A stretch of 64,000 nucleotides of DNA from Chitinophaga hostae (GCF_018224885.1 NZ_JAGTXB010000002.1:310001-374000); one strand, 5' to 3'. Positions 40,993 to 51,000 are shown, counted from the stretch's first letter. Notes: a model not told the origin generated them from the sequence alone. Program-made: numbers and translations.

Positions 40993-41529
40993 CTATCTGA
41001 GTTTATCCGCGCCGATGGAAGACCTCAGAATCGATAACTCTTTTAAAATAATAGTTCTGCGCGGATGATTGGCCGCGAAAAGTATTGAAATGAATGTGGA
41101 TGTGTAGCCGTTTCCGGTGGCGTCTGGCTCCAGTATTTCTTCATCCATTTTTTCAAAATTAAGATCTGCTGCGTAGGTGCGAAACCAACGATCAAATTTG
41201 TGATGTCGTTTTATTTGTCGCCCATCGGAGATATCACAATTGAACACCAGGATAGAAAAATGGTCAATTCCAATCAGGTAATTTTTAATGATGCTGATTA
41301 TTGTTGAGCCGATTCTTATATCCAGATTAAGGTCCCCTTTAATGTAAACAGGATCTACGATTACATAAATTGCGTTTGAAATTACAGGTAGATCATCAAG
41401 TATGTCAATAATCCTCGTGGCCTCTATAAAAGTAATCTTATAGATATGGCCATTACATGTCTCAAACTGATAATCAACGTTAATTTCTATGGGGAAAGGA
41501 TTAGAGCTGAATTGGTAAGGTTTAACCAA
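40993..41529 (-). CDS. Hypothetical protein, possibly DUF6169
   Basis: A 178-residue cytoplasmic protein of uncertain family. The start MVKPYQFSSNPFPIEINVDYQFETCNGHIYKITF and the middle FSILVFNCDISDGRQIKRHHKFDRWFR fit my memory of DUF6169, but I could not confirm it. There is no signal peptide, membrane helix or nuclease motif I can name. It begins with TTG at 41527-41529 and overlaps the upstream 50-aa gene by 8 bp, so the two form one unit. The segment looks more AT-rich than its neighbours. It is isolated from the pigment cluster by 159 bp and reads in the opposite direction. Confidence 0.75.
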   Translation of the reverse strand: MVKPYQFSSNPFPIEINVDYQFETCNGHIYKITFIEATRIIDILDDLPVISNAIYVIVDPVYIKGDLNLDIRIGSTIISIIKNYLIGIDHFSILVFNCDISDGRQIKRHHKFDRWFRTYAADLNFEKMDEEILEPDATGNGYTSTFISILFAANHPRRTIILKELSILRSSIGADKLR

Positions 41530-41674
41530 GCTTCTTTTTCTTAGGATTATAGTCTTTTACGGAACCACCTTTTGCAATGTAGTCACGCAACGAAGACTTA
41601 GCTTCATGAAGCCTTTTGATGGCCTCAAGCGCTTTTTTATTCTCTCTTGATATGACTGTTATTGTTGGTTTCAT
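41522..41674 (-). CDS. 50-residue basic protein, candidate antitoxin or partner of the 178-aa protein
   Basis: An intact 50-codon frame from ATG (complement of 41672-41674) to TAA (complement of 41522-41524). The product begins MKPTITVISRENKKALEAIK, followed by a helix-like RLHEAKSSLRDYIAKGG and a Lys-rich end. It is too short for most gene callers. The 8-bp overlap with the next gene, the charged helical character and the co-direction suggest a two-gene module of the toxin-antitoxin kind, but no known domain supports this. Confidence 0.6.
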   Translation of the reverse strand: MKPTITVISRENKKALEAIKRLHEAKSSLRDYIAKGGSVKDYNPKKKKLG

Positions 41675-41770
41675 TCCTGCAATTTACGGAATTTCATTTA
41701 ATCTCGTCTTTTCTACACTAAAAAGGAAGAGAAAATTTTCGATTTTTTTTAAGCCTGATACAGTATGTAT

Positions 41771-41789
41771 CATAATGATTATCATGTTA
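41771..41789. promoter_or_regulatory. Fur-box-like palindrome
   Basis: CATAATGATTATCATGTTA matches 15 of 19 positions of the classical Fur box GATAATGATAATCATTATC, with the ATGAT-T-ATCAT core intact. A second short palindrome, GATAC-N5-GTATC, abuts it at 41757-41771. It lies about 100 bp upstream of the 50-aa gene and just beyond the end of the DUF6702 gene. The site is a candidate only, since AT-rich palindromes arise by chance. Confidence 0.35.
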
Positions 41790-41800
41790 TTATAGCTGCG

Positions 41801-42289
41801 CTAAAACCCCATCACCGCCATATCCTTCGGGTTATCCAGCTTCGCGCTTTTCCGCTCACCGCCTACCAGCACATGCACCATATTCGTTTGCGTTGGATGG
41901 CGCTCATACAAAACATTATTTCGTACCTGCACTTTCTTCGGCGTAGTCACGTTTTCCGCTTCCAGGAAACTCCATACCGCGTCCTCTTCTATCTTATAGC
42001 CGATAAAATGAAGCGGTACATTTTTGCCGTCCAATGTAATGATAAGATGCTGCGACAGGTATGCGGCAATGTAATCTTCCACCTGTTTGCGGTTGGCAGG
42101 GCGGCTGATGTCGAACGTTGTTTTATACTGCGCTTTCAATGTGTTTTCCAGGTCGTCGGCAAAAATACGGCAGCTCACCTGCAGCTCTTTTTTATCCGCA
42201 TTATGGGAAATCTCCGTCACACTTGCATAAAAGGGATGGAAGGCAGTAAGCCATAAGGTCATCCACCATTTACATAATAATAAACCCAC
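41801..42289 (-). CDS. DUF6702 family protein
   Basis: A 162-residue protein with a short N-terminal hydrophobic segment (MGLLLCKWWMTLWLTA) and then AFHPFYASVTEISHN, the HPFY-V/A-S start that marks DUF6702. DKKELQVSCRIFADDLENTLK and a C-terminal NMVHVLVGGERKSAKLDNP are also typical. The start is a GTG at 42289; an internal ATG at 42262 would remove most of the signal segment, so the GTG is preferred. It is divergent from the HupE-like gene and M1 peptidase, neighbours with which this family is often found. Function unknown, probably periplasmic. Confidence 0.85.
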   Translation of the reverse strand: MGLLLCKWWMTLWLTAFHPFYASVTEISHNADKKELQVSCRIFADDLENTLKAQYKTTFDISRPANRKQVEDYIAAYLSQHLIITLDGKNVPLHFIGYKIEEDAVWSFLEAENVTTPKKVQVRNNVLYERHPTQTNMVHVLVGGERKSAKLDNPKDMAVMGF

Positions 42290-42357
42290 TGGACTATAAA
42301 TTTTTTAAATTTTAACTTTTACGCTTTATACTTACCAAAATTATAGAAAGTAGGGCA

Positions 42358-42939
42358 ATGGACGAGTTGTATTTTCAGCTGGGGTGGCAACACATTATAA
42401 ATTGGGATGCATATGATCACATTCTCTTTGTAATAGCGTTGAGCGCCATTTACCTGCTGTGTGACTGGAGAAAAGTGCTGATTTTAGTAACAGCTTTTAC
42501 CATTGGTCATTCTATCACACTGGCATTAAGCGTATTACATATTATACGGATACCCGGACCAATTATAGAATTCCTGATACCGGTTACTATTTGTATTACA
42601 GCTTTGTCCAATATCCTGCGGAAAGATGAGGAACCGCAAAAGTTACAACTAAACTATTTCTATGCCCTGTTTTTCGGACTGATTCACGGACTGGGTTTTT
42701 CCAATTATCTGAAAAGTTTGCTGGGCAGCCAGGCAAATATCGTAAAACCACTCCTGGGATTTAATTTGGGGCTGGAATTCGGGCAAATCATCATTGTGAT
42801 GTGTATACTGCTCCTGTCGACCATTATCGTGAAAATCGGGCAGTTAAAACGCCGTGATTGGAATATGTTTCTTTCATCGGCAACATTTGGAATGGCGTTT
42901 TTAATGGTGATACAAGGCGTAAGAGCACTCTTTTTTTAA
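42358..42939 (+). CDS. HupE/UreJ-like membrane protein
   Basis: A 193-residue polytopic protein of about six helices. GWQHIINWDAYDHILFVIALSAIYL and the two-His membrane segments TIGHSITLALS and FGLIHGLGFSNYL are the HupE/UreJ_2 pattern, in which conserved His and Asp residues may bind nickel or another metal. No hydrogenase or urease genes are close, so a nickel role is not supported by context. It starts 69 bp from the divergent DUF6702 gene and ends 8 bp before the M1 peptidase, so the last two are likely cotranscribed. Confidence 0.88.
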   Translation: MDELYFQLGWQHIINWDAYDHILFVIALSAIYLLCDWRKVLILVTAFTIGHSITLALSVLHIIRIPGPIIEFLIPVTICITALSNILRKDEEPQKLQLNYFYALFFGLIHGLGFSNYLKSLLGSQANIVKPLLGFNLGLEFGQIIIVMCILLLSTIIVKIGQLKRRDWNMFLSSATFGMAFLMVIQGVRALFF

Positions 42940-42947
42940 TACTGTTT

Positions 42948-45272
42948 ATGAGAAATTATCTTTACCTCGCCGGGGTACTGTGTTGCAGCGTAATATCGCT
43001 GAACGCGCAGAATAACCCGGGCTCCAATCATGGCAACCGCTTTGAACAACTCGGTACAATGCTGCAAACGCCGAATATGTACCGCTCGGCCTCCGGCGCA
43101 CCAGGTCCAAAATACTGGCAGCAACGCGCTGACTACGAAATAGACGCACAGCTGGATGACGCCAGGCAAAAGCTCACCGGGGCCGAAACGATTACCTACT
43201 TCAATAATTCCCCCGATCCGCTGACCTACCTGTGGTTGCAGCTCGACGAAAATGAACACGATCCGAAAAGTGATAACCGGCAGTTTGATGGTAGCCGCAT
43301 GTCAGATAAAATGACGATGGCTACACTGAATAGCCTGCTGCCGCCCACGAAAGACCTGGGGGTGAAGATTGTAAAGCTCACGGATGCCGACGGGAAAGCG
43401 CTGCCTTATACGGTTAACCAGACCATGATGCGCATCGATCTGCCTAAACCACTGATGCCCGGCGAAAAATACCGCTTCAAAGTATCCTGGTGGTACAACA
43501 TCTCCGACCGTATGACGGTAGGTGGCCGCGGTGGATATGAATATTTTCCGGAAGATAAAAACTACCTGTACACCATTGCCCAGTGGTATCCACGACTGGC
43601 AGTATACTCCGATTTTCAGGGCTGGCAAAACAAACAGTTTACCGGCAGGGGAGAATTTGCACTCACTTTCGGTAATTTTCGTGTACGCATGACCGTTCCC
43701 GCCGACCACGTGGTAGGTGCTACCGGCGAATGCCAGAACTATAAGGAAGTGCTCACGCCCGCGCAATACCAGCGCTGGCAACAGGCGCAAACCAGCAAGG
43801 AACCGGTGGAAGTAGTTACCCTCGACGAAGCCAGGAAGGCAATGCAGGGCAACGCTGCCGGTACCAAAACATGGGTATACGAAGCACAGAACGTACGTGA
43901 CTTTGCCCTGGTGTCATCCCGCCGCATTGTATGGGATGCACTCGCCGCCAACGTGGAAGGCAATAAAGTAATGGCCATGTCGTACTATGGGCCCGAAGCT
44001 TATCCGCTCTATCGCCGGTATTCTTCCAAAGTAGTGGCACACACGGTAAAATCCTACTCCAAACATACCATCCCTTATCCTTATCCTGTGGCCATTTCCG
44101 TGGAAGCGGCCAATGGTATGGAATACCCGATGATCTGCTTTAACTACGGCCGCGCTGATAAAGACGGTACTTATTCCGAAGCCACCAAAAATGGTATGAT
44201 CGGCGTCATCACGCATGAAGTAGGACATAATTTCTTCCCTATGATCGTGAACTCCGACGAAAGACAGTGGACCTGGATGGACGAAGGACTGAACACTTTC
44301 TGCCAGTTTATGGCGGAACAGGAATGGGACAGCAATTTCCCTTCCGGCCGCGGACCCGCCCATAAGATTGTGGACTATATGAAGATGCCGAAAGATCAGC
44401 TGGAGCCGATTATGACAAACTCTGAAAACATCGTGCAGTTTGGACCAAACGCTTACGCCAAACCGGCTACCGCCCTCAATATTTTACGTGAAACAGTGAT
44501 GGGACGTGAACTGTTTGATTTTGCTTTCAGGGAATATGCAAGGCGCTGGGCATTCAAACATCCTACCCCGGCGGATTTCTTCCGTACAATGGAAGATGCT
44601 TCCGCAGTAGACCTGGACTGGTTCTGGCGCGGATGGTTCTTTGGTACCGAGCCGGTAGACATCTCCCTGGACAGCGTAAAATGGTACAGGATGGATGGTA
44701 AAGACCCGAACGAAACAGCCAAAGCCGAGAAAGCAGCCTATGATAAAAATATGGATCATGTGGCCAGGCAAAAGAATAAAGCCGCCGGTGTGAAATATGC
44801 AGTAGACGAGGACACCAGTCTGCAGGACTTCTACAGTAAATGGAACCGTTTTGAAGTAAGCCAGGAAGATAAAGCTGCTTATAACCAGTTCTACAGCAGC
44901 TTAAGCCCGGAAGAAAAAGCCCTGTACGATAGCAGGAAAAACTTCTACCAGCTTACCTTTTCCAACAAGGGCGGCCTCGTGATGCCACTCATTATTGAAT
45001 GGACATTTGCCGATGGAACCAAAGAAACGGATCGCATTTCTGCCTATATCTGGCGGAAAGATGAAAATGAAGTGACCAAAGTGTTTGCGAAAGACAAACA
45101 GGTAGTAGCCGTAAAACTGGATCCGTTACGCGAAACCGCCGATATCGATGAAAGCAATAACAGCTGGCCGCGGGAGGCCACCCCTTCCAGGTTTGAGCTG
45201 TTTAAGGCAGCCGGAACCGTACGGGGCGCTTCTACCGGCGATAACCCCATGAAGAAAGCAAATACAAAATAA
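42948..45272 (+). CDS. M1 family zinc aminopeptidase-like metallopeptidase
   Basis: A 774-residue secreted protein. The signal peptide is MRNYLYLAGVLCCSVISLNA-Q. The N-terminal beta domain (residues 45-290) precedes the gluzincin catalytic domain with VEAANGMEYPM (variant of GxMEN) and the zinc site VITHEVGHNFFPM (His423, Glu424, His427) followed 18 residues later by Glu446 in WMDEGLNTF. The C-terminal part (600-774) has a Lys/Asp-rich linker and an immunoglobulin-like end. An in-frame ATG at 42858 lies inside the HupE gene and lacks a signal, so 42948 is chosen. It probably degrades peptides in the periplasm or outside. Confidence 0.93.
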   Translation: MRNYLYLAGVLCCSVISLNAQNNPGSNHGNRFEQLGTMLQTPNMYRSASGAPGPKYWQQRADYEIDAQLDDARQKLTGAETITYFNNSPDPLTYLWLQLDENEHDPKSDNRQFDGSRMSDKMTMATLNSLLPPTKDLGVKIVKLTDADGKALPYTVNQTMMRIDLPKPLMPGEKYRFKVSWWYNISDRMTVGGRGGYEYFPEDKNYLYTIAQWYPRLAVYSDFQGWQNKQFTGRGEFALTFGNFRVRMTVPADHVVGATGECQNYKEVLTPAQYQRWQQAQTSKEPVEVVTLDEARKAMQGNAAGTKTWVYEAQNVRDFALVSSRRIVWDALAANVEGNKVMAMSYYGPEAYPLYRRYSSKVVAHTVKSYSKHTIPYPYPVAISVEAANGMEYPMICFNYGRADKDGTYSEATKNGMIGVITHEVGHNFFPMIVNSDERQWTWMDEGLNTFCQFMAEQEWDSNFPSGRGPAHKIVDYMKMPKDQLEPIMTNSENIVQFGPNAYAKPATALNILRETVMGRELFDFAFREYARRWAFKHPTPADFFRTMEDASAVDLDWFWRGWFFGTEPVDISLDSVKWYRMDGKDPNETAKAEKAAYDKNMDHVARQKNKAAGVKYAVDEDTSLQDFYSKWNRFEVSQEDKAAYNQFYSSLSPEEKALYDSRKNFYQLTFSNKGGLVMPLIIEWTFADGTKETDRISAYIWRKDENEVTKVFAKDKQVVAVKLDPLRETADIDESNNSWPREATPSRFELFKAAGTVRGASTGDNPMKKANTK

Positions 45273-45292
45273 GCAGCTATTTTATATTTTGT

Positions 45293-45330
45293 GGCGGCTG
45301 TCATCCCGGATGGCAGCCGCCTTATTTTTT
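45293..45330 (+). terminator. Hairpin with T-run between M1 peptidase and esterase genes
   Basis: Arms 45293-45306 and 45308-45321 pair over 14 bp with one G-T wobble, followed by TTATTTTTT to 45330, a convincing intrinsic terminator for the M1 gene. The next ATG is only 26 bp further, so the esterase promoter must overlap or lie upstream of this hairpin, or the esterase is made by read-through. Confidence 0.75.
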
Positions 45331-45355
45331 GCGATCTTTCTTAAAAGCATACGTT

Positions 45356-46168
45356 ATGAAGCAACTAGCCTGTCTTTTATTACTGGTATGCCTGGCACAA
45401 ACCACCAGGGCCGCCAATGTGGATACCCTTAATATTCCCAGCGCCAAAATGCGCCGTGCCTACAAATGTGTGGTGATCACCCCCGGTTCCTATAAAAACG
45501 CGACACAACGCTACCCCGTGCTATACCTGCTCCATGGCGCAGGCGGAAATTATGCCAACTGGGTAAACAATGTTCCGGTAATAAAAGAATTGGCCGATGC
45601 CTACCAATGCATGATCGTATGCCCCGATGGCGCCGTTACCAGCTGGTACTTCGATAGCCCGGTAGACAGCTCCATGCGGTTCGAAACCTATGTGTCAAAA
45701 GAAATTCCTGCTTATATAGATCAGCATTATCAAACCCTGCCAGAACCGGCACACAGAGCCATCACCGGTTTAAGCATGGGAGGACATGGCGCGCTGTTCC
45801 TGGCCATTCGCCATCCCGATATGTTTGGCGCTGCCGGCAGCATGAGCGGAGGCGTGGATTTTCGCCCTTTCCCGAAAAACTGGGAGCTGGCTAAACGCCT
45901 CGGCCCCCCGGGAACCGACGGCGCTAACTGGACCGACTATACGGTTATTAAACAGGTGGAAGGGCTGAAGCAAGGCACCCTGGCTATTATGATCGACTGC
46001 GGTGTGAAAGATTTCTTCATCGACGTGAACAGAAACCTCCATCAGAAATTATTACTGGCAGGTATTGACCACGACTATACGGAAAGGCCCGGAGAACATA
46101 ACTGGCAATACTGGGGCAATGCGATTAAATACCAGCTGTTGTTCTTCCACCAGTTTTTTAATAAATGA
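45356..46168 (+). CDS. Secreted alpha/beta-hydrolase esterase (esterase D/FrmB-like)
   Basis: A 270-residue exported serine hydrolase. The signal peptide MKQLACLLLLVCLAQTTRA is followed by NVDTLNIPSAKMRRAYKCVVITP. The oxyanion region is VLYLLHGAGGNYANWV, the nucleophile elbow is ITGLSMGGHGALFLA (Ser140), and the catalytic Asp and His are probably in IDCGVKDFFID and GEHNWQYW. The family includes S-formylglutathione hydrolase, feruloyl esterases and mycolyltransferase-like esterases. An in-frame ATG at 45329 lies in the hairpin region and lacks a signal peptide, so 45356 is used. Terminators flank it on both sides. Confidence 0.9.
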   Translation: MKQLACLLLLVCLAQTTRAANVDTLNIPSAKMRRAYKCVVITPGSYKNATQRYPVLYLLHGAGGNYANWVNNVPVIKELADAYQCMIVCPDGAVTSWYFDSPVDSSMRFETYVSKEIPAYIDQHYQTLPEPAHRAITGLSMGGHGALFLAIRHPDMFGAAGSMSGGVDFRPFPKNWELAKRLGPPGTDGANWTDYTVIKQVEGLKQGTLAIMIDCGVKDFFIDVNRNLHQKLLLAGIDHDYTERPGEHNWQYWGNAIKYQLLFFHQFFNK

Positions 46169-46179
46169 TATTACACAGA

Positions 46180-46212
46180 AAAGCCGGTCTTACTAAAGAC
46201 CGGCTTTTTTTA
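46180..46212 (+). terminator. Intrinsic terminator of the esterase gene
   Basis: Perfect 12-bp stem AAAGCCGGTCTT/AAGACCGGCTTT (46180-46191, 46196-46207) with a 4-nt loop, running into a T-tract. It begins 11 bp after the esterase stop. Confidence 0.88.
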
Positions 46213-46352
46213 ACCCCAATTCCTATGAAAAAAAATATTTGTTCTCTCTAAAAAAAATCCGTCAGCAGGAATACCAACGGCGATGTAATTTGAATGTGAC
46301 CTTTGTTGATTGAATGCTAAGCGAAATATTTAAAGAACCGCTTTTATGGAAT

Positions 46353-46380
46353 GCCGGTCCTCAACAGGACCGGCCTTTTT
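46353..46380 (+). terminator. Second terminator-like hairpin in the same gap
   Basis: Perfect 9-bp stem GCCGGTCCT/AGGACCGGC (46353-46361, 46366-46374) followed by CTTTTTT. T's follow only on the plus strand, so it would not terminate the minus-strand susD. It may end a short transcript beginning in the 46213-46350 interval or act as a fail-safe. Confidence 0.7.
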
Positions 46381-46415
46381 TATGCACGCGATTCAAAATA
46401 AAAAGTTGAATAATA

Positions 46416-48065
46416 TCACGGTTTATCCCACCATAAACGGGAACCCGGACTGTCTTTTTTATCATCCAGCATCTGTATTGCTTTTTCTACCTCTGCTTTG
46501 TTGGATGTATATTCCGTGTTAGGGAATGGTAATCTTCTGATCTGGATATCGGTATTCACGGCGCCACCACTGTTGTTGTTTACTACCGTAAACAGTTTAG
46601 GATAACCGGTTCTGCGGAATTCAGACCATGCTTCCTGTCCTTCAGGGAAGCCTGCAATCCATTTCTGTGTGATGATGCGTTCCAGCTTTTCTTCAAAGCC
46701 ACCGGCTTCGTTCCATTTGATAGTGATACTGGTGGTAGCTTTGGCGTTATTCACCGCATTCCGTGGATCTACATAATCAATGGGTTTGCTGGTATTGTCG
46801 GCCAGGTAGTTGGAAATAGCTACCGCATCTGCATCCCACTGACCCATAGATACACTTACACCTTTTTCATAGAGTTCCTGTGCACTTCCGCCGGGCTTTG
46901 CCCAGCCTCTCAATGCAGCCTCTGCACGGAGGAAATAAACTTCTGCAGCTACCATCAGCTGGATAGGTGTATTGTTGGTGAAAGTTTTGGTTTCATTTAC
47001 GGCAGGTATTGAATAGCCGGTATAATCAGGCTTCGGTGTGATGTAACTGCCGATGCGAATACCTTTGTATTTGCCCGCATAAGCCGTGGCATGATCAAAG
47101 TATTTGGAAATACGGGGATCTTTATAGCCAACCAGGAATGATTCCATCGCCGCACCCATTGAACAGTCAGACCAGGCCGTAACAATGGTGAATAAAGGAT
47201 GTCTTAAGCCAAATCCGGAAACCTTTACGTTGTCTTTATTGATTTCCAGCAGGCCACCTGCATCTGCCAACGCTTTTTCTCCTTCCACTTTTGCACGGGC
47301 GCCATCTCTTTTTGCAATACGGATCGCCAAACGTAAACGTAAGGAGTTGGCAAACTTGATCCACTGCTTGTAATCACCACCATAGATCATATCAAATTTT
47401 GCAAAAGGCGTTAAGCTTGGATTCGCCTTTACAAAATTCGTCAGCGTAGTATTAGCCGTATCCAGTTCTTTAAAGAACCGGTCGTATACCAGCGACTGAG
47501 GATCATAAGCAGAAGTAGTACCGCCACTGCCGAAACTGCTGTAGGGAATCGGACCGTAAACGTCCGTTACACGATGCATGGCTTCTACTTTCAGGATCAG
47601 CGCTATCGCCCAGAAATCCGGCGCAATGGTTTGTGCTCCTCTGCGTTTGATTTCATAAATAGGCGCCATCACATTGTTATAAGCCAGGTTGAAAGTGGAG
47701 TTATTCCAGCCATCAATCATCTTATACGACATGTTGTTCTGATTACTCTGAAAGTCGTGCGGAGCGGTCAGATAACCGGAGTAGGCATCCGCATTCAGGT
47801 TCTGTTGTAACTGGAAGTCGGCCGTGGTATTACCAAAGTTGAAATAAATGGAAGACTGTATCTGGGGAAAGAACCCACCAATAAAGTTGAAATCCGCTTT
47901 CAGGTCTTCTTCGCTGAGTCCTGTATTGTCTGTGTTGTATTTCTCGAAATTTTTGGTACAGGAACTCATGCCCAGGGTACCCGCTATCAACGCAATAGCC
48001 GCTAAAGGTGTATATAGTTTGAATCTGATCTTTTTCATCTGCTTTGATTTAAAGGTGAACATCAT
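46416..48065 (-). CDS. SusD/RagB-like outer membrane lipoprotein (pair 1)
   Basis: A SusD_like_2-type nutrient-binding lipoprotein of 549 residues (540 from the alternative start at 48038, MKKIRFKLY). The lipobox is GTLGMSSC. QLQQNLNADAYSGYL, NLAYNNVMAPIYEI, ILKVEAMHRVTDVYGPIPY and the C-terminal PEGQEAWSEFRRTGYPKLF are the family's marks. It partners the SusC barrel encoded just upstream: TAATG at 48067-48063 shares one base between the SusC stop and this start, so the pair is translationally coupled. No glycoside hydrolases are nearby, and a peptide or other substrate is as likely as a glycan. Confidence 0.92.
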   Translation of the reverse strand: MMFTFKSKQMKKIRFKLYTPLAAIALIAGTLGMSSCTKNFEKYNTDNTGLSEEDLKADFNFIGGFFPQIQSSIYFNFGNTTADFQLQQNLNADAYSGYLTAPHDFQSNQNNMSYKMIDGWNNSTFNLAYNNVMAPIYEIKRRGAQTIAPDFWAIALILKVEAMHRVTDVYGPIPYSSFGSGGTTSAYDPQSLVYDRFFKELDTANTTLTNFVKANPSLTPFAKFDMIYGGDYKQWIKFANSLRLRLAIRIAKRDGARAKVEGEKALADAGGLLEINKDNVKVSGFGLRHPLFTIVTAWSDCSMGAAMESFLVGYKDPRISKYFDHATAYAGKYKGIRIGSYITPKPDYTGYSIPAVNETKTFTNNTPIQLMVAAEVYFLRAEAALRGWAKPGGSAQELYEKGVSVSMGQWDADAVAISNYLADNTSKPIDYVDPRNAVNNAKATTSITIKWNEAGGFEEKLERIITQKWIAGFPEGQEAWSEFRRTGYPKLFTVVNNNSGGAVNTDIQIRRLPFPNTEYTSNKAEVEKAIQMLDDKKDSPGSRLWWDKP

Positions 48066-51000
48066 TAAAATCCAACATTCAGACTAAAGCCAAAACTACG
48101 GGTAGCAGGCATACTGAATATATCAACCCCGGCAAGACCATTACCTGTTGACATGGTGATTTCAGGATCATAGGGCGCCTTTTTGGAAATGTACCAGAGG
48201 TTTCTTCCGATCAGCGTCATACGTATGCTTTTCACAAAACCATGACCCAGTGCACTGGATGGAACACTGTAACCAAGAGATGCTTCACGCAATCTTACTA
48301 CAGTACCATCATACATGTACTCACCGGTAACGCCGTCACGACCGCCTACTGCACCATACCAGGCAGCTGCATCCACTTTGGTAACAGGCTTTTTGCTCAC
48401 TTCATCCACGCCGTCAACCGTTACGCCGCCGTTATTGCGGGCGTCACCGGTAGCGGCAGATACGCCGTATTTGTCCAGCATAGCCTGTGTGAGTGACATT
48501 ACCTTACCACCAAATTTGCCGTCTACCAGGAAGTTCAGCGTAAAGTTTTTGTAAGACAGGTTGTTGCTCCATCCGCCCTGCCATTTCGGAGTTGGATTGC
48601 CGATCAGCTTATTGGCAACAGTAAGTGGTTTACCATCTTTATTGATGATCACTTTACCATTTTCATCACGGGCCAGGATAGTACCGTAGATGTCGCCATA
48701 AGAACCATCTTTGGCCAGGATAGAAGAGTAGTTATTGGTACCTGCTTCTGTAAGTACAAACTGATCAATGTTTGGCGCCAGCTCAATTACCTTATTTCTG
48801 TTCTGTGAATAGTTGATAGTAGTATTCCAGCTGAAGTGACTTGTTTTAATGACGTTGTAACCTAACAATACTTCTACACCCGCGTTCTGGATATTACCCG
48901 CATTGATGAAGCGGAAGCTGTAACCGGTTCCCGGTGGTACGGCTATCTGGAAATATTGGTTGGTGGTGTTTGTTTTGTAATAGGTCAGATCCAGGCTAAG
49001 TCTGTTCTGCAGGAAACGCCATTCGGTACCCAATTCCAGCGATTTTGTTTTTTCAGGTTTCAGATCGCTGAATGGTGCACGGTTGTTAAAGGCGAAAGTA
49101 CCACCAACAGCACCGAGTCTGCTCAACGGGTTAGTTACATAAATAGGAACCGTGTTACCTACCATCGCATACGATGCACGCACCTTCGCATAACTTACCG
49201 GCTCCGGCATGTTAAACAACTGGTGCAGCATAGCGGATAAACCGACGGAAGGATAGAAATAAGAACCATTCGGTGTGAACGACAGGTTGGAGGACCAGTC
49301 GTTACGCGCAGTAACGTCTAAGAACAACAGGTCTTTGAAAGACAGGTTGGCGCTGCCGAATACAGCTTGTAATTGTGAGTGGTTATTTGGAACGGTATTA
49401 ATCTGGCTGCCGGCAGTCATGTTCTGTAACACGAAGAAATTTGCTACCGATAAGTCGCCGGTGAAAGATTCTCCGGTCATACCTTTTGTTTGCTGGTCGT
49501 TGATGCTGGTACCCGCAAGTGCATTCAGCTTAAAGTTGCCAAAGTTCTTATTCAGGTTCAGGATCAGATCACCATACAATTGGGTGGTAGTAAGATCGCT
49601 GGTAATGTAGCGGCCATTGGGACCAGACAAAGTACCTTGTGTGCCTGCATACATATGTGCATCGTAAGTATCGTTGGTGCGGTCAATATTACCACGGGCC
49701 TGTACCCATAACCAGTCGTTGATATCATACTTGCCGGAAACGCTGGCCAGTGTTCTGTTACGTTTGGCTTCTATTGGATTTTTGTTGACGATCCACCAAG
49801 GATTTTGCTGCAGATCTTCGTCATAAGGCCAGTTCTGCAGATCCAGCTGCCGGGTTTTATCAAACCGGGTATACTGGTTTTTGAATGGCGTAATATCATT
49901 ACCTCTTGGAAACAGGTACAAACCGGTAAGCGGGTTGAAATACAATCCATTTACAGGACCATTATTCAACGTTTGAGTGATCACATTTACGTTACCATCC
50001 AGCGCTAATTTGTCGTTCAGAAATTTGGCAGTTTCTCTGAAAGTAAAGTTATTACGTTTCAGGTCATTGCCTGGCATTACGCCACTGGCGCTGGTATTGG
50101 CATAAGAGAAGAATGTTTGTGCTTTATCGGTACCACCGGAGAAATTTACGGAGTTGATCCAGGTATTACCGGTGCGGAAAAATTCCTTCACATTGTCATG
50201 GCCACCGCTGATGCCTTTACCCCAGCTCTGGGAAGAGTTAGGTGTTTCAGGACCATAGGAGTTCTGGAATTTTGGAGAGTAGGCAATTTTATCCAGGGTA
50301 ATGCCGCTGGAAGCTTCTACTTTGGAAATACCGGATTTGCCTTTTTTAGTGGTGATCAGGATAACGCCATTTGCGGCCTGGCTGCCGTACAATGCTGCTG
50401 CGGAAGCGCCTTTCAGTACAGTCAGACTTTCAATATCATCCGGGTTCAGGTTGGAAATACCATCACCTCCGTCGCGACCGGGAGAAGTAGTGGTTACACC
50501 ATCGCCACCCCAGGTGCTGTTAGGTTGTTGCGTGGTATAGTTGGTCATTGGAATACCATCTATTACATACAACGGCTGGTTGGAACTCTGCGCAGATTTG
50601 TTACCGCGTAAAGTTACTTTTACGGAACCACCCACGCCGGAGCTGCTCCTGCTGATCGTAATACCGGCTGCTTTACCGTTGATGGAGTTCATGACGTTCG
50701 CATCCTTTACAGTAGAGATTTCTTCATTGCCTAAACGCTGCGTGGAGTAGGTGAGTGACTTGGCCGCTTTCTTCACACCGAGTGCGGTTACTACCAACTC
50801 ATTCAATCCTTTTACATTATCACTCAGCTTTACATTTAAGGATGCGCTGCTGCCTACTGTTGCTTCTGTTGCTTCAAATCCCACAGAGCTGAATATCAGC
50901 ACATCTCCCGCTTTGGCGCTGATGTGGTATTCACCCTGTGCATTTGTTTGTGTGCCCTTTACGGTGCCTTTTAATTGTACGGAAACACCGGGAAGTGCGG

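Noticed and set aside
46225..46251. 8-codon ORF (ATG AAA AAA ... TAA) as a leader peptide
   Set aside because: It lies after a terminator with no downstream plus-strand gene to regulate; chance occurrence is likely.
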